Shown: positions 26,642-34,814 of the stretch, one piece after another
Numbering within the stretch: the first letter of the stretch is position 1
How the letters are laid out: each line of letters opens with the position of its first letter
NCBI RefSeq assembly: GCF_046844695.1
Contig: NZ_CP177354.1
Coordinates: 682,001-746,000 of the forward strand
Direction of reading: 5' to 3'
DNA: 64,000 nt
From: Pokkaliibacter plantistimulans
Lineage (GTDB): Bacteria > Pseudomonadota > Gammaproteobacteria > Pseudomonadales > Balneatricaceae
Program-made: the position numbers and the translations under genes
The notes under the pieces: generated by a model
The model's database searches: none
What the model was told of the DNA's origin: nothing
Seen by the model: only the letters and a program-made list of their open reading frames with translations

Positions 26642-26712
26642 GCTGAGTAAGAGAGGCGACAGCAGCGACAGCCATCATGGAATTTCAAGTTACTATGGAA
26701 GGATGACCAGTA

Positions 26713-27270
26713 ATGGATAAACAGATAACGGCAATATCGAAATACTTCAGCTATGTGCTGCGGCACCAGCCTGATGCCATCGGACTGCGGCTGGACGAGC
26801 AGGGTTGGGCCGTAATCGACGAGCTGATAGCTAAAACAAAAGAGTATCCACTCACGGCAGAAATCGTCAGGCTGGTGGTGGAGACCAATGACAAACAGCG
26901 CTTTGGCCTCAGTGCTGATGGTATGCGGATTCGGGCGAATCAGGGGCATTCGATCGAGGTAGACCTTGCCCTGCCTGTGCTCACGCCTCCAGCGGTTCTC
27001 TATCACGGCACTGCTGAACGATTTCTTCCGTCCATTCTGGCTACGGGGTTACACAAGCAGCAGCGCCATCATGTTCATCTGACGGAGTCGGTCATCGTTG
27101 CGAAAGCAGTCGGAGGGCGCTATGGCAAACCGGTGGTGTTGCAGGTGAATAGCGCAGCCATGGATGCCGCGGGTATCCCGTTCTATTGCTCTGCCAATAA
27201 GGTCTGGCTGGTAGAGCAGGTTGCAACTGAATATCTGCATCTGGACGCTACACCAGCGCCACCCCTTTGA
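26713..27270 (+). CDS. kptA: RNA 2'-phosphotransferase (KptA/Tpt1)
   Basis: 185 residues, the normal size. Tpt1/KptA transfers a 2'-phosphate from RNA to NAD, giving ADP-ribose 1'',2''-cyclic phosphate. The N-terminal winged-helix lobe contains SKYFSYVLRHQP with the catalytic Arg17-His18 pair. The ART-like lobe has LYHGT, HVHLTES and GRYGKPVVLQVN, which contact NAD. GGAAGGA lies upstream. Its last 23 bases overlap the convergent modC gene. The bacterial role is uncertain because most bacteria lack tRNA splicing. Confidence 0.93.
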   Translation: MDKQITAISKYFSYVLRHQPDAIGLRLDEQGWAVIDELIAKTKEYPLTAEIVRLVVETNDKQRFGLSADGMRIRANQGHSIEVDLALPVLTPPAVLYHGTAERFLPSILATGLHKQQRHHVHLTESVIVAKAVGGRYGKPVVLQVNSAAMDAAGIPFYCSANKVWLVEQVATEYLHLDATPAPPL

Positions 27271-28309
27271 TCTGGGCGAACACCTGCTGGCCCGGTTGCA
27301 GCGCCAGTTGCCAGGCGGACAGCTGGGTAATGCGTGCCAGCAGCTGCTGGCTGCCCAGATTGAGACGTACCAGCGCGTAAGTCTGGCCGTTGTTGTGCAG
27401 GGCATCGATCTGACAGGGCAGGATGTTGAGTATGCTGCTGTCGCGCGGGCGTTCCAGCGTCAGGCTGACATCACGGGCGAGAATCTGCACCCGCACCGGG
27501 CTGCCGTTGCGATGCTGCAACTGTGGCAGGAACAGGTCGATATCATCACAGCGCACCCGGCTCAGGCCAAATCCGGCTTGCTGCTCGGCGACGACCCCCT
27601 GCAGCAGGGATTCGGCATCGTGACGCTGGCTCAGCGGCAGGTCGAGACGGGTCAGCAACTGAGCGGGAACGCCACTGGCGAGCACCCTGCCTTGTTGTAG
27701 CAGGAGCAGGTGGCTGGCCAGTCTGGCGACTTCATGGGGGGCATGGGTGACGTACAGGCAGGGCAGCCGGAACTCATCGACCACCTGCTGCAGATAGCCC
27801 ATCAGTTGCTCCTTGGCCTGATGGTCCAGTGCCGCCAGCGGCTCATCGCAGAGCAGCATTCGCGGGCTGGTCAGCAGGGCCCGCGCCAGTGCGACGCGCT
27901 GCCGTTCACCGCCAGACAGATGGGCTGGCCGGCGTGCTAACAGGTGGCCGATGCCCGTCGCTTCGACCGCCTCCTCCAGCGTTATGCGCCGCTCTTCAAC
28001 AGCAATACGCCGATAGCCATAGCGCAGATTGCCCGCCACGCTGAGATGGGGGAATAACCCCGCTTCCTGAAACACGTAGCCAATCGGCCGCTGCCAGCTC
28101 GGCATACACTGGTTCTGATCCTGCCAGCACTGGCCGCCCAGACTGAACTGGCCGTAATCTGCCTGCTGCAGCCCGGCGATGCAACGCAGCAGGGTCGTCT
28201 TGCCGCAACCGGACGGGCCGAACAGGGCGGTAATCCCGGTCGCAGGCAGTTCAAAACAGGCATCCAGCTGGAACTCGCCCAGACGATGCTGATAGTGGCC
28301 GCTGATCAT
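27248..28309 (-). CDS. modC: Molybdate ABC transporter ATP-binding protein
   Basis: 353 residues. Walker A GPSGCGKTT (about 33-41), signature LSGGERQRVALARALL, Walker B MLLCDEPLAALD, then a C-terminal Mop/TOBE domain (about 290-353) that binds molybdate, as in ModC. Drives ATP-dependent molybdate import with ModB and ModA. It overlaps modB by ATGA. Its 3' end overlaps kptA, which converges on it. Confidence 0.96.
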   Translation of the reverse strand: MISGHYQHRLGEFQLDACFELPATGITALFGPSGCGKTTLLRCIAGLQQADYGQFSLGGQCWQDQNQCMPSWQRPIGYVFQEAGLFPHLSVAGNLRYGYRRIAVEERRITLEEAVEATGIGHLLARRPAHLSGGERQRVALARALLTSPRMLLCDEPLAALDHQAKEQLMGYLQQVVDEFRLPCLYVTHAPHEVARLASHLLLLQQGRVLASGVPAQLLTRLDLPLSQRHDAESLLQGVVAEQQAGFGLSRVRCDDIDLFLPQLQHRNGSPVRVQILARDVSLTLERPRDSSILNILPCQIDALHNNGQTYALVRLNLGSQQLLARITQLSAWQLALQPGQQVFAQIKGVALV

Positions 28310-28998
28310 GACGGATGCCGTTCGTTGTCGGGGTTGAGCTGACGGTTAAGCCGGTACAGCAGCCACAGCACCACAAAGGAAAACAGCAGCATCAGCGCCG
28401 AAATCAGGTGCGCCGAGGCGTAATCCAGACTTTCCACGTAGTCGTAAATGGCGACCGACACCACCTTGGTCTGGCCGGGAATATTGCCGCCAATCATCAG
28501 CACCACGCCGAACTCGCCCAGCGTGTGGGCAAAGCCCAGCACCGCCGCCGTGATCAGTCCCGGTCGTGCCAGTGGCAGGGCGACGGTAAAGAAGGCGTCC
28601 AGCGGCGAGGCGCGCAGGCTGTAGGCCACTTCCATGGGCCGCGGCCCCATGGCGGTAAAGGCGTTCTGAATGGGCTGTACGACAAAAGGCATGGAGTAGA
28701 GGGTGGAGGCGACCACCAGTCCGGCGAAACTGAACGGCAGCAGCCCCAGCCCGAGGGCCTGTGTCAGCTGACCGACCGGGCCGTGCGGGCCGAGCAGCAG
28801 CAACAGATAGAATCCCAGCACTGTGGGTGGCAGCACCAGTGGCAGTGCCACCAGTGCCTCGATCACCGCTTTGATGCGCCAGCGGGTGCGCGACAGCCAC
28901 CATGCCAGCGGCGTGCCGATCAGCAACAGCAGCAGGGTGGTGAGGGCGGCCAGTTCCAGCGTCAGCCAGATCGGTTGCCAGTTCAGGGATGCCAGCAT
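28306..28998 (-). CDS. modB: Molybdate ABC transporter permease
   Basis: 230 residues, five to six membrane helices. The permease EAA loop appears as MEVAYSLRASPLDAFFTVALPLARPGL (about 138-165), and the FAHTLGEFGVVLMIGGNIPGQT motif is specific to the molybdate/thiosulfate permeases. It starts 23 bases after modA. The ribosome site is weak. Confidence 0.96.
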   Translation of the reverse strand: MLASLNWQPIWLTLELAALTTLLLLLIGTPLAWWLSRTRWRIKAVIEALVALPLVLPPTVLGFYLLLLLGPHGPVGQLTQALGLGLLPFSFAGLVVASTLYSMPFVVQPIQNAFTAMGPRPMEVAYSLRASPLDAFFTVALPLARPGLITAAVLGFAHTLGEFGVVLMIGGNIPGQTKVVSVAIYDYVESLDYASAHLISALMLLFSFVVLWLLYRLNRQLNPDNERHPS

Positions 28999-29021
28999 GG
29001 GTCAGGGATTCCGCACAGGGT

Positions 29022-29765
29022 TCAGTTCAGCTCGTAACCGGCCTCGCGGATGATGGCTTTGGCCTCATCACTCTTCAGGTAGTCGATAAAGTCTTTGGCC
29101 GCCTGATTGCTGGCGCCGTGGCTGAGCAGCACTGCGTCCTGCAGAATCGGCTGATAGTCACTGCCGGGAATGGCAATAAAGTGCCCGGCCTGCTTGCCAT
29201 CCTTGACCTGTGACAGCGCCACGAAGCCCATTTCGGCATTGCCGGTGGCGATAAACTGATAGGTCTGGCTGATGTTGTCACCCTGCACCAGTCGTGGCTG
29301 CAGGCTGTCCCACAGGTGCAGGTGTTGCAGGGTCTGCTGGGCGGCCAGTCCATAGGGAGCGGTTTTGGGGTTGCCGATGGCCAGATGGGCATAGTCGGCC
29401 TGCAGCGCGGTGGCCAGATCATCACCGCTGAAAGGTTGCAGGCTCCACAAGGCCAGCTGCCCCTGGGCATAGGTGAACTGGCTGCCCTTGACTGCCAGCC
29501 CGTCCTGCTCGGCTTTGGCCGGGCGCTCATTATCAGCCGCAAGGAAGACGTCGAACGGCGCACCATTGCTGATCTGGGTGTAGAGCTTGCCGGTGGAGCC
29601 GTAGCTCACTTCCAGCTGGTGCTGGCCGCGGGCCTCAAACTTCTGTTCCAGTGTCTGCATGACGCCAGTGAAGTTGGCAGCCACAGCGATATTGGCCTGA
29701 TCGGCATGGGCTGCGGCGGCAAAGGTGGTCAGGGTCAGCAGCAGGGCGGAGGCGGGGCAGTTCAT
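29022..29765 (-). CDS. modA: Molybdate-binding periplasmic protein
   Basis: 247 residues. An N-terminal signal peptide (about 1-21, ending in AAAHA) is followed by NIAVAANFTGVMQTLEQKFE, the start of mature ModA proteins. YGSTGKLYTQI and the ...NAEMGFVALSQV region line the oxyanion cleft. AAGGAAG precedes the ATG. It delivers molybdate to ModBC. Confidence 0.95.
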   Translation of the reverse strand: MNCPASALLLTLTTFAAAAHADQANIAVAANFTGVMQTLEQKFEARGQHQLEVSYGSTGKLYTQISNGAPFDVFLAADNERPAKAEQDGLAVKGSQFTYAQGQLALWSLQPFSGDDLATALQADYAHLAIGNPKTAPYGLAAQQTLQHLHLWDSLQPRLVQGDNISQTYQFIATGNAEMGFVALSQVKDGKQAGHFIAIPGSDYQPILQDAVLLSHGASNQAAKDFIDYLKSDEAKAIIREAGYELN

Positions 29766-29814
29766 GGCAGAGAGCTTCCTTGAAAAGAGGCAGGGAACAT
29801 TGATGCAGGGAACA

Positions 29815-30621
29815 TTACAGGCCGATGGCCAGCAGAATATGGGATGGGTTGATCCAGGCCTGTACTCTGCTGCCCGGTGCCAGTTCCAGCTGGGTCACGG
29901 CGGGCAGCGGGACGATGGCGGTCAGGCTGCGGCCACCGTCGAGGTGCAGGCTGACTTCGGCATTGACAGCGCCGGGCAGCAGCTGGCTGACCTCGCCGCG
30001 CAGGCAGTTTTGTGCACTGCTGCGAATGTTGTCATCCCCGGCCACCAGCGTTACCCAACTGGCCTTGATCAGTGCGACGACTTCACTGCCTGCTGCCAGA
30101 GCCATGGTTTCGGCACTGGCGCGGGTGATCTGCACATAGAGGCGATCTGCGCCACCGATATCGAGCAGCAGATCAGAGTTGACGGCGCCGTGCTGAATTG
30201 ACACGACGGTGCCCAGCAGCTGGTTACGGGCACTGGTGCGCATGGTCATCATCCTCAGGCTGTGGCGGAGTTGTTCAGGGTTGCCGAGCAGGCCGCTGGT
30301 ATCCGCCAGTAGCTGGTCGTAGGCCCGCTGCAGGCGCTCAAGGCTGTGCAGCATCTGTCTGCCGTGTTCGGTCAGGCGGGTGCCGCCACCCTGTTTGCCG
30401 CCGGTACTGCGCAGCACCAGCGGTTGCGGTGACAGGTTGTTGATGGTTTCGACCCAGTCCCAGGCGGTCTTGTAGCTGATGCCGACGGCCTTGGCGGCCG
30501 CATTGATCGAGCCGCACTGGTCAATGGCGTGCAACAGCTGCAGGCGCTGGGCTTCGACTATGCCTTGCTGGCCATCATGCAGTTGCAGCCGGGCCTGCAC
30601 CTGCAGGGAGGAGTCGGACAT
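29815..30621 (-). CDS. modE: Molybdate-responsive transcriptional regulator
   Basis: 268 residues. The N-terminal winged HTH (SINAAAKAVGISYKTAWDWVETIN, about 38-61) is the LysR-like DNA-binding domain of ModE. Two Mop-like molybdate-binding repeats follow (about 130-265, beginning SARNQLLGTVVSIQHGAVNSD). ModE with molybdate represses mod operons. It is the first gene of modEABC, 49 bases before modA, and has a ModE-like palindrome directly over its start region. Confidence 0.95.
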   Translation of the reverse strand: MSDSSLQVQARLQLHDGQQGIVEAQRLQLLHAIDQCGSINAAAKAVGISYKTAWDWVETINNLSPQPLVLRSTGGKQGGGTRLTEHGRQMLHSLERLQRAYDQLLADTSGLLGNPEQLRHSLRMMTMRTSARNQLLGTVVSIQHGAVNSDLLLDIGGADRLYVQITRASAETMALAAGSEVVALIKASWVTLVAGDDNIRSSAQNCLRGEVSQLLPGAVNAEVSLHLDGGRSLTAIVPLPAVTQLELAPGSRVQAWINPSHILLAIGL

Positions 30622-30645
30622 CGTTATTACCTTGTCTATATAACG
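30622..30645 (-). promoter_or_regulatory. ModE-type operator at the modE start
   Basis: CGTTATTA (30622-30629) and TATATAACG (30637-30645) form an inverted repeat with the half-site CGTTATAnA/TnTATAACG spacing of known ModE boxes. It abuts the modE ATG (30621) and covers the AAGGT ribosome site. This suggests direct autorepression of modEABC when molybdate is plentiful. The sequence is seen; regulation is inferred. Confidence 0.75.
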
Positions 30646-30897
30646 GTGTCGTTTTTACCATGAGGTGCTCCATTCAACAAGTCATGCCCTGACTGTGCGA
30701 GCCGATGTGGCAGGGCGGCGGATTCTGACGGGCAGGCCTGGGCAGCAGGTGGAGCGTGCAGCGGATTAGGTATTTCTGTGTCAGGTCAAGAAGTCGTCAA
30801 TGTATACGAAAGTTAACCATTTAGCCGCGGAAAGCCCCTTGAAACAGTAGGGCTGCCCCCCTTTAATGGATGAGGTCTGTTTAAGAGAGATGTCTGA

Positions 30898-32883
30898 ATG
30901 GCCTTGTGGGGATTGAGGGGGAAGTCATTGCTTGCCCTCGGTGCATCCTGTCTGTTGGCGCTGGTGCTGGCGGTCGTGATTGGCTGGCAGCTGTTACAGC
31001 AGGCGCAGGCCTATTTCGGTCAGGCTTATGCGCGCAATTTCACCGAACTCAATGCTCAGCGCATTCTGACCCCGGTTACCCGTGAGCTGGCGCTGTCGCA
31101 GCGTTTTGCCGAATCCATCGTCACCCGCGAGTGGCTGGAAGATGAGCAGGATGCCAGCAAGAAAGCCCGCTTTATGCAAGAGGCCGAAGGCTACCGCCAT
31201 GCCTTTATCGACCGCTCCTACTTTCTGATCTCCAGCCTCAGTCATCACTATTATTTTGATGACGATCAATCGTCCTACAGTGATCAGCCCCGTTATACCC
31301 TGTCAGCCACCGCCCCCGATGACAGCTGGTTCTTTAACTCCATGGCCAATACCGACCAGTTCAACATCAACGTCAACTACGATGCCAAGCTGAATACCAC
31401 CAAGGTCTGGTTCAACGTGGTGGTGAAAGACAACGGCCAGCGGCTGGGTCTGGCGGGGACGGGTTTTGAGCTTAGCCAGTTCCTCAAGGACTTTGTCCAG
31501 CAGCAGGAAAGCGGCGTGGTGCCGATGATTATCAACGAGCAGGGTGCTATTCAGGCGCACCCTGACGCCAGCCTGATTGCGCTGGATTCGGTGTCGGCCA
31601 AAGACAGTGAGGGCAAGACCCTGTTTGCGCTGCTGGCAGATGACGCCTCGCGGCAAACGGCACGGGCCATCATGACCAGAGCACGTCAGCATGAAGGCGA
31701 GGTGCAGCTGGACTGGGTGGCGATGGGCAAGCACAAGCAACTGCTGGCGATGACCTATTCGCCATTGTTGCAGTGGTACATCGTGACCGCGGTCGACATC
31801 AGTCAGGCCCGTATTATCGACACCTCCTGGCTGGTGCCGGCGGTAGTGGCGATGGTTCTGTTACTGGCGTTGTTGCTGGTGGTGTTCGGTTTTGCGGTGG
31901 AGCGTCTGGTGCTGTCCCCCCTGCGTCGTCTGCAGATGTCGGCAAAGGCCATTGCCAATGGTTCCTATGAGGTCAACCTGCCGCTCGACAGCAAGGATGA
32001 GATTGGCGACCTCAGCCGTACCTTCGGGGTGATGGCTGACAAGGTCCGCAGCCATACGGCTGAGCTGGAGTCCAAGGTGCAGGAGCGCACGGCTGCGCTG
32101 GAGCAGGCCAACCGCGAGATGGCCGAGATCAACCGCAAGATCGGCGCGTCCATCGATTATGCCAGCCTGATTCAGCGGGCTATCCTGCCGGACCGTCAGC
32201 TGGTGCAGTCGCTGGGTGACCGGCATACCGTGCTGTGGCGGCCACGGGATGTGGTCGGCGGTGATTTCTATGTGTTCTATGCCGATGGTGATAACTGTTT
32301 GCTGGGCGTCATCGACTGTGCTGGCCACGGTGTCCCTGGGGCGCTGATGACCATGCTGATGCGCGCTGCGGTCGACTATGCCATCAATGAAGTTGGTCTG
32401 GCGGACCCGGCAGGAGTGCTGACCCGCACCGATGCAGCCATCCGCTCGATGCTGGCCGGTGCGGACTTTACCGACGCCATCGCCACTAATGCCGATGTCG
32501 GTCTGGTCTACATCGACCGGGCGGCAGACCGGGTACGTTTTGCCGGGGCGAAGATCTCGCTGTATGCCAGCAATGGCGAGGACGTGCAGGAAATTCGTGG
32601 CGCCCGTCGGGCGCTGGGTGACAAGCGGGTGGGCGAGTACAGCAATACCGATTTGCCACTGGCAGGCTGGACCTTCTACATGACCACCGACGGCTTCCTC
32701 GATCAGGCCGGTGGCGACAAGCATTATGGCTTTGGCAACAAGCGCTTCACCGCCATGCTGCAGGCGCATGCCAGTTTGCCGCTGGGCCAGCAGGGTGAGG
32801 CGTTTATACAGGCACTGGAATCGTACCAGGGTGACCTGCCGCAGCGGGATGACATCACTGTGCTGTCATTCCGCTTTGACTGA
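30898..32883 (+). CDS. siaA: Membrane PP2C-type phosphatase SiaA
   Basis: 661 residues. A first membrane helix (about 8-32), a periplasmic sensing domain (about 35-300), a second helix (about 306-335), a HAMP domain (338-390, LSPLRRLQMSAKAIANGSYEV), a short coiled coil and a SpoIIE/PP2C phosphatase domain (about 430-661) with VVGGDFYVFY, DCAGHGVPGALMTML and QRDDITVL. In Pseudomonas SiaA dephosphorylates SiaC and so activates the cyclase SiaD. The gene order A-B-C-D here is the same. AAGAGAG lies upstream of the ATG. Confidence 0.93.
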   Translation: MALWGLRGKSLLALGASCLLALVLAVVIGWQLLQQAQAYFGQAYARNFTELNAQRILTPVTRELALSQRFAESIVTREWLEDEQDASKKARFMQEAEGYRHAFIDRSYFLISSLSHHYYFDDDQSSYSDQPRYTLSATAPDDSWFFNSMANTDQFNINVNYDAKLNTTKVWFNVVVKDNGQRLGLAGTGFELSQFLKDFVQQQESGVVPMIINEQGAIQAHPDASLIALDSVSAKDSEGKTLFALLADDASRQTARAIMTRARQHEGEVQLDWVAMGKHKQLLAMTYSPLLQWYIVTAVDISQARIIDTSWLVPAVVAMVLLLALLLVVFGFAVERLVLSPLRRLQMSAKAIANGSYEVNLPLDSKDEIGDLSRTFGVMADKVRSHTAELESKVQERTAALEQANREMAEINRKIGASIDYASLIQRAILPDRQLVQSLGDRHTVLWRPRDVVGGDFYVFYADGDNCLLGVIDCAGHGVPGALMTMLMRAAVDYAINEVGLADPAGVLTRTDAAIRSMLAGADFTDAIATNADVGLVYIDRAADRVRFAGAKISLYASNGEDVQEIRGARRALGDKRVGEYSNTDLPLAGWTFYMTTDGFLDQAGGDKHYGFGNKRFTAMLQAHASLPLGQQGEAFIQALESYQGDLPQRDDITVLSFRFD

Positions 32884-32904
32884 CCGCTAACACAGGAGGC
32901 ATCG

Positions 32905-33468
32905 ATGCTTGCTCCGGACCTCTATGGGCTGCGTGAACGGTTCGACCGTGAACGTATCATGCTCTGTTTCAACGGCCCGATTTCGCGCAGCCTGATTGAA
33001 GAAATTGGTAATGCGCTGAAGAACTATCTGGCGGCTGAACAGGTCAAACCGGCAGCGGCTATGGACGTATTTGCCGTCTATATTGAGCTGACGCAAAATA
33101 TCCGCCACTACGCCGTGCACAATGGATCTCCTGATTCCGATACCGCGACGGTGGTCATCAGCCGGGTGGATGCGGCGACCGACGATGCCGTTACGGACGG
33201 CCACTATGTGGTGTCCGCAGGCAACATGGTGCGGCTGACCGATGGCGAGGCGCTGATCGGGCGGATTGATACGCTGGCGGCGATGGACAAGGTGGCACTG
33301 AAGGCGGCCTACAAAGAGCAGCTACGCAAGCCACGCGACATGCAGGCCACCACCGGCGCCGGGCTGGGCCTGATTGATATGGCACGCAAATCATCGGCGC
33401 CGATGTCAGCCAGCCTCAAGCCGCTTGCTGATGGCTGGGCCTTTTTCAGTATCCGGGTGCAGATTTGA
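32905..33468 (+). CDS. siaB: SiaB-family protein kinase
   Basis: 187 residues. SiaB proteins are GHKL-like kinases that phosphorylate SiaC and oppose SiaA. Seen here are FAVYIELTQNIRHYAVHNGSPD (about 55-76, the N-box-type helix with Glu and Asn) and TGAGLGLIDMARKSS (about 151-165, the G-box). Both fit an ATP-binding fold. AGGAGG precedes the ATG by a good distance. It follows siaA by 21 bases. Confidence 0.9.
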   Translation: MLAPDLYGLRERFDRERIMLCFNGPISRSLIEEIGNALKNYLAAEQVKPAAAMDVFAVYIELTQNIRHYAVHNGSPDSDTATVVISRVDAATDDAVTDGHYVVSAGNMVRLTDGEALIGRIDTLAAMDKVALKAAYKEQLRKPRDMQATTGAGLGLIDMARKSSAPMSASLKPLADGWAFFSIRVQI

Positions 33469-33504
33469 CGGTATTCGCCGATAGCGGCAGCCACACCCGG
33501 AAGT

Positions 33505-33542
33505 GATCCCCCTTTGATACCGTCACCGAGTGACAGGGGATC
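33505..33542 (+). other. Nested inverted repeat between siaB and siaC
   Basis: GATCCCC (33505-33511) pairs with GGGGATC (33536-33542), and inside it GTCAC/GTGAC closes a CGA loop. There is no T-tract. It sits in the 104-base siaB-siaC gap and could be a processing site or partial terminator tuning siaCD relative to siaAB. Confidence 0.45.
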
Positions 33543-33572
33543 GACACACGAATGACGTATGAGTAAGTAACG

Positions 33573-33947
33573 ATGAGCGATCTGACTATACCTGGTAGTC
33601 AATCCACACCGAGCATCCATGCCAGCTGGAATGATGGGGTGCTGGCGATGCAGGGCGATTCCTATCCCGAGAACTCCTTCGAGATGTTCGGTCAGGTCAT
33701 CACCTGGGTGGAACAGTACCTGACCGACACTGACCGTCCGCTGCGGCTGGAGCTGGAGCTGCTGTATCTCAATACCAGCAGCATCAAGGCCATGATGGAC
33801 ATCTTTGACCTGCTGGAAGACGCCCATGGCCGTGGCCGTGACGTCGTCACCCGCTGGTATTATGACGAAGACAATGAACGGGTCGCGGAACTGGCCGAAG
33901 AATTCAAGGAAGATTGCACCTTTCCCTTTGAAATCGTAGGCCGTTAA
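33573..33947 (+). CDS. siaC: Biofilm-regulating phosphoprotein SiaC (DUF1987)
   Basis: 124 residues, the family size, with a STAS-like fold. LELELLYLNTSSIKAMMDIF contains T68, the same residue number as the phosphorylated threonine of Pseudomonas SiaC. When unphosphorylated, SiaC binds and activates SiaD there. Its stop shares a base with the siaD ATG, keeping the partners in balance. Confidence 0.93.
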   Translation: MSDLTIPGSQSTPSIHASWNDGVLAMQGDSYPENSFEMFGQVITWVEQYLTDTDRPLRLELELLYLNTSSIKAMMDIFDLLEDAHGRGRDVVTRWYYDEDNERVAELAEEFKEDCTFPFEIVGR

Positions 33948-34732
33948 TGAAAGTCGATCCAGGTGCCCTGGAAAAACGCATCCAGATGCTGCTGGATGAC
34001 AAGCAGTATCAGGGTCACCCCCTGCGTGAAGCACTGGCGCAATTATGGCGCCTGAATGAGGAACAGTGGGCGCGGGTGGAGCGTATCACCCAGCTGTCTG
34101 ACTCCTATCAGGCGATGATGATGCGGCGCGAGCACAGTCTCAGCGCCCGTTTCGACAAGCAGCTGCGCCAGCTGGAAAAGATCACCCGTATTTCCGACCG
34201 CTATCAGCGCATGCTGCGCGATATGAACCTGGCCCTCGAAGAGGCTTCCTTCCTTGATCCTCTCACCGATCTGCCCAATCGCCGTATGCTGATGCGTCGT
34301 CTGGAAGACGAAGTCGAGAACAGCAACAAGAGCCAGCATGGTTTTGCAGTGACGATGCTCGACGTCGATTACTTCAAACAGGTCAACGACAGCTATGGCC
34401 ATCAGGTCGGCGACGAAGTGCTGATGCGGCTCGGGCAGATGATGCAGCAGCAGGTCGATGAGCTGGGCATCTGTGGCCGCTGGGGCGGCGAAGAGTTTCT
34501 GCTGCTGGTGGCCAATCAGGACGACACCCGCTGCCTGCAGCTGTTTGACCAGCTGCAGCGTCATATCAGCGGTGCCAGTATTGATATTGCCGGTATCAGC
34601 CTGTCTGTCACCGTCAGCCTCGGCGTCAGTTTCTTCCGGCCGGGTGAACCACTGGATGCGGTGCTCAATCGCGCCGATAACGCCCTCTACGAAGCCAAAC
34701 AGACCGGCCGCAACCGCATGCTGCGGGCCTGA
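33947..34732 (+). CDS. siaD: Diguanylate cyclase SiaD
   Basis: 261 residues. An N-terminal helical stalk (1-90) with two similar segments around RITQLSDSYQAMM and KITRISDRYQRML, then a GGDEF domain (about 100-260) with the active motif GGEEF at 180-184. It makes c-di-GMP. The RxxD inhibitory site normally found five residues before GGEEF is absent (the segment reads DELGICGRW), so product inhibition is not expected through that site. It is coupled to siaC. Confidence 0.92.
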   Translation: MKVDPGALEKRIQMLLDDKQYQGHPLREALAQLWRLNEEQWARVERITQLSDSYQAMMMRREHSLSARFDKQLRQLEKITRISDRYQRMLRDMNLALEEASFLDPLTDLPNRRMLMRRLEDEVENSNKSQHGFAVTMLDVDYFKQVNDSYGHQVGDEVLMRLGQMMQQQVDELGICGRWGGEEFLLLVANQDDTRCLQLFDQLQRHISGASIDIAGISLSVTVSLGVSFFRPGEPLDAVLNRADNALYEAKQTGRNRMLRA

Positions 34733-34814
34733 TTCGCCGTTGCCGGAACGCTGAACTACACTCATTGGGCTTGGCTTGATCAGTCTGAATGATGGTGTTC
34801 ATGGGGATGCGGCA

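Noticed and set aside
31861..32769. 302-codon minus-strand frame antisense to siaA
   Set aside because: Shadow of the PP2C-domain coding sequence.
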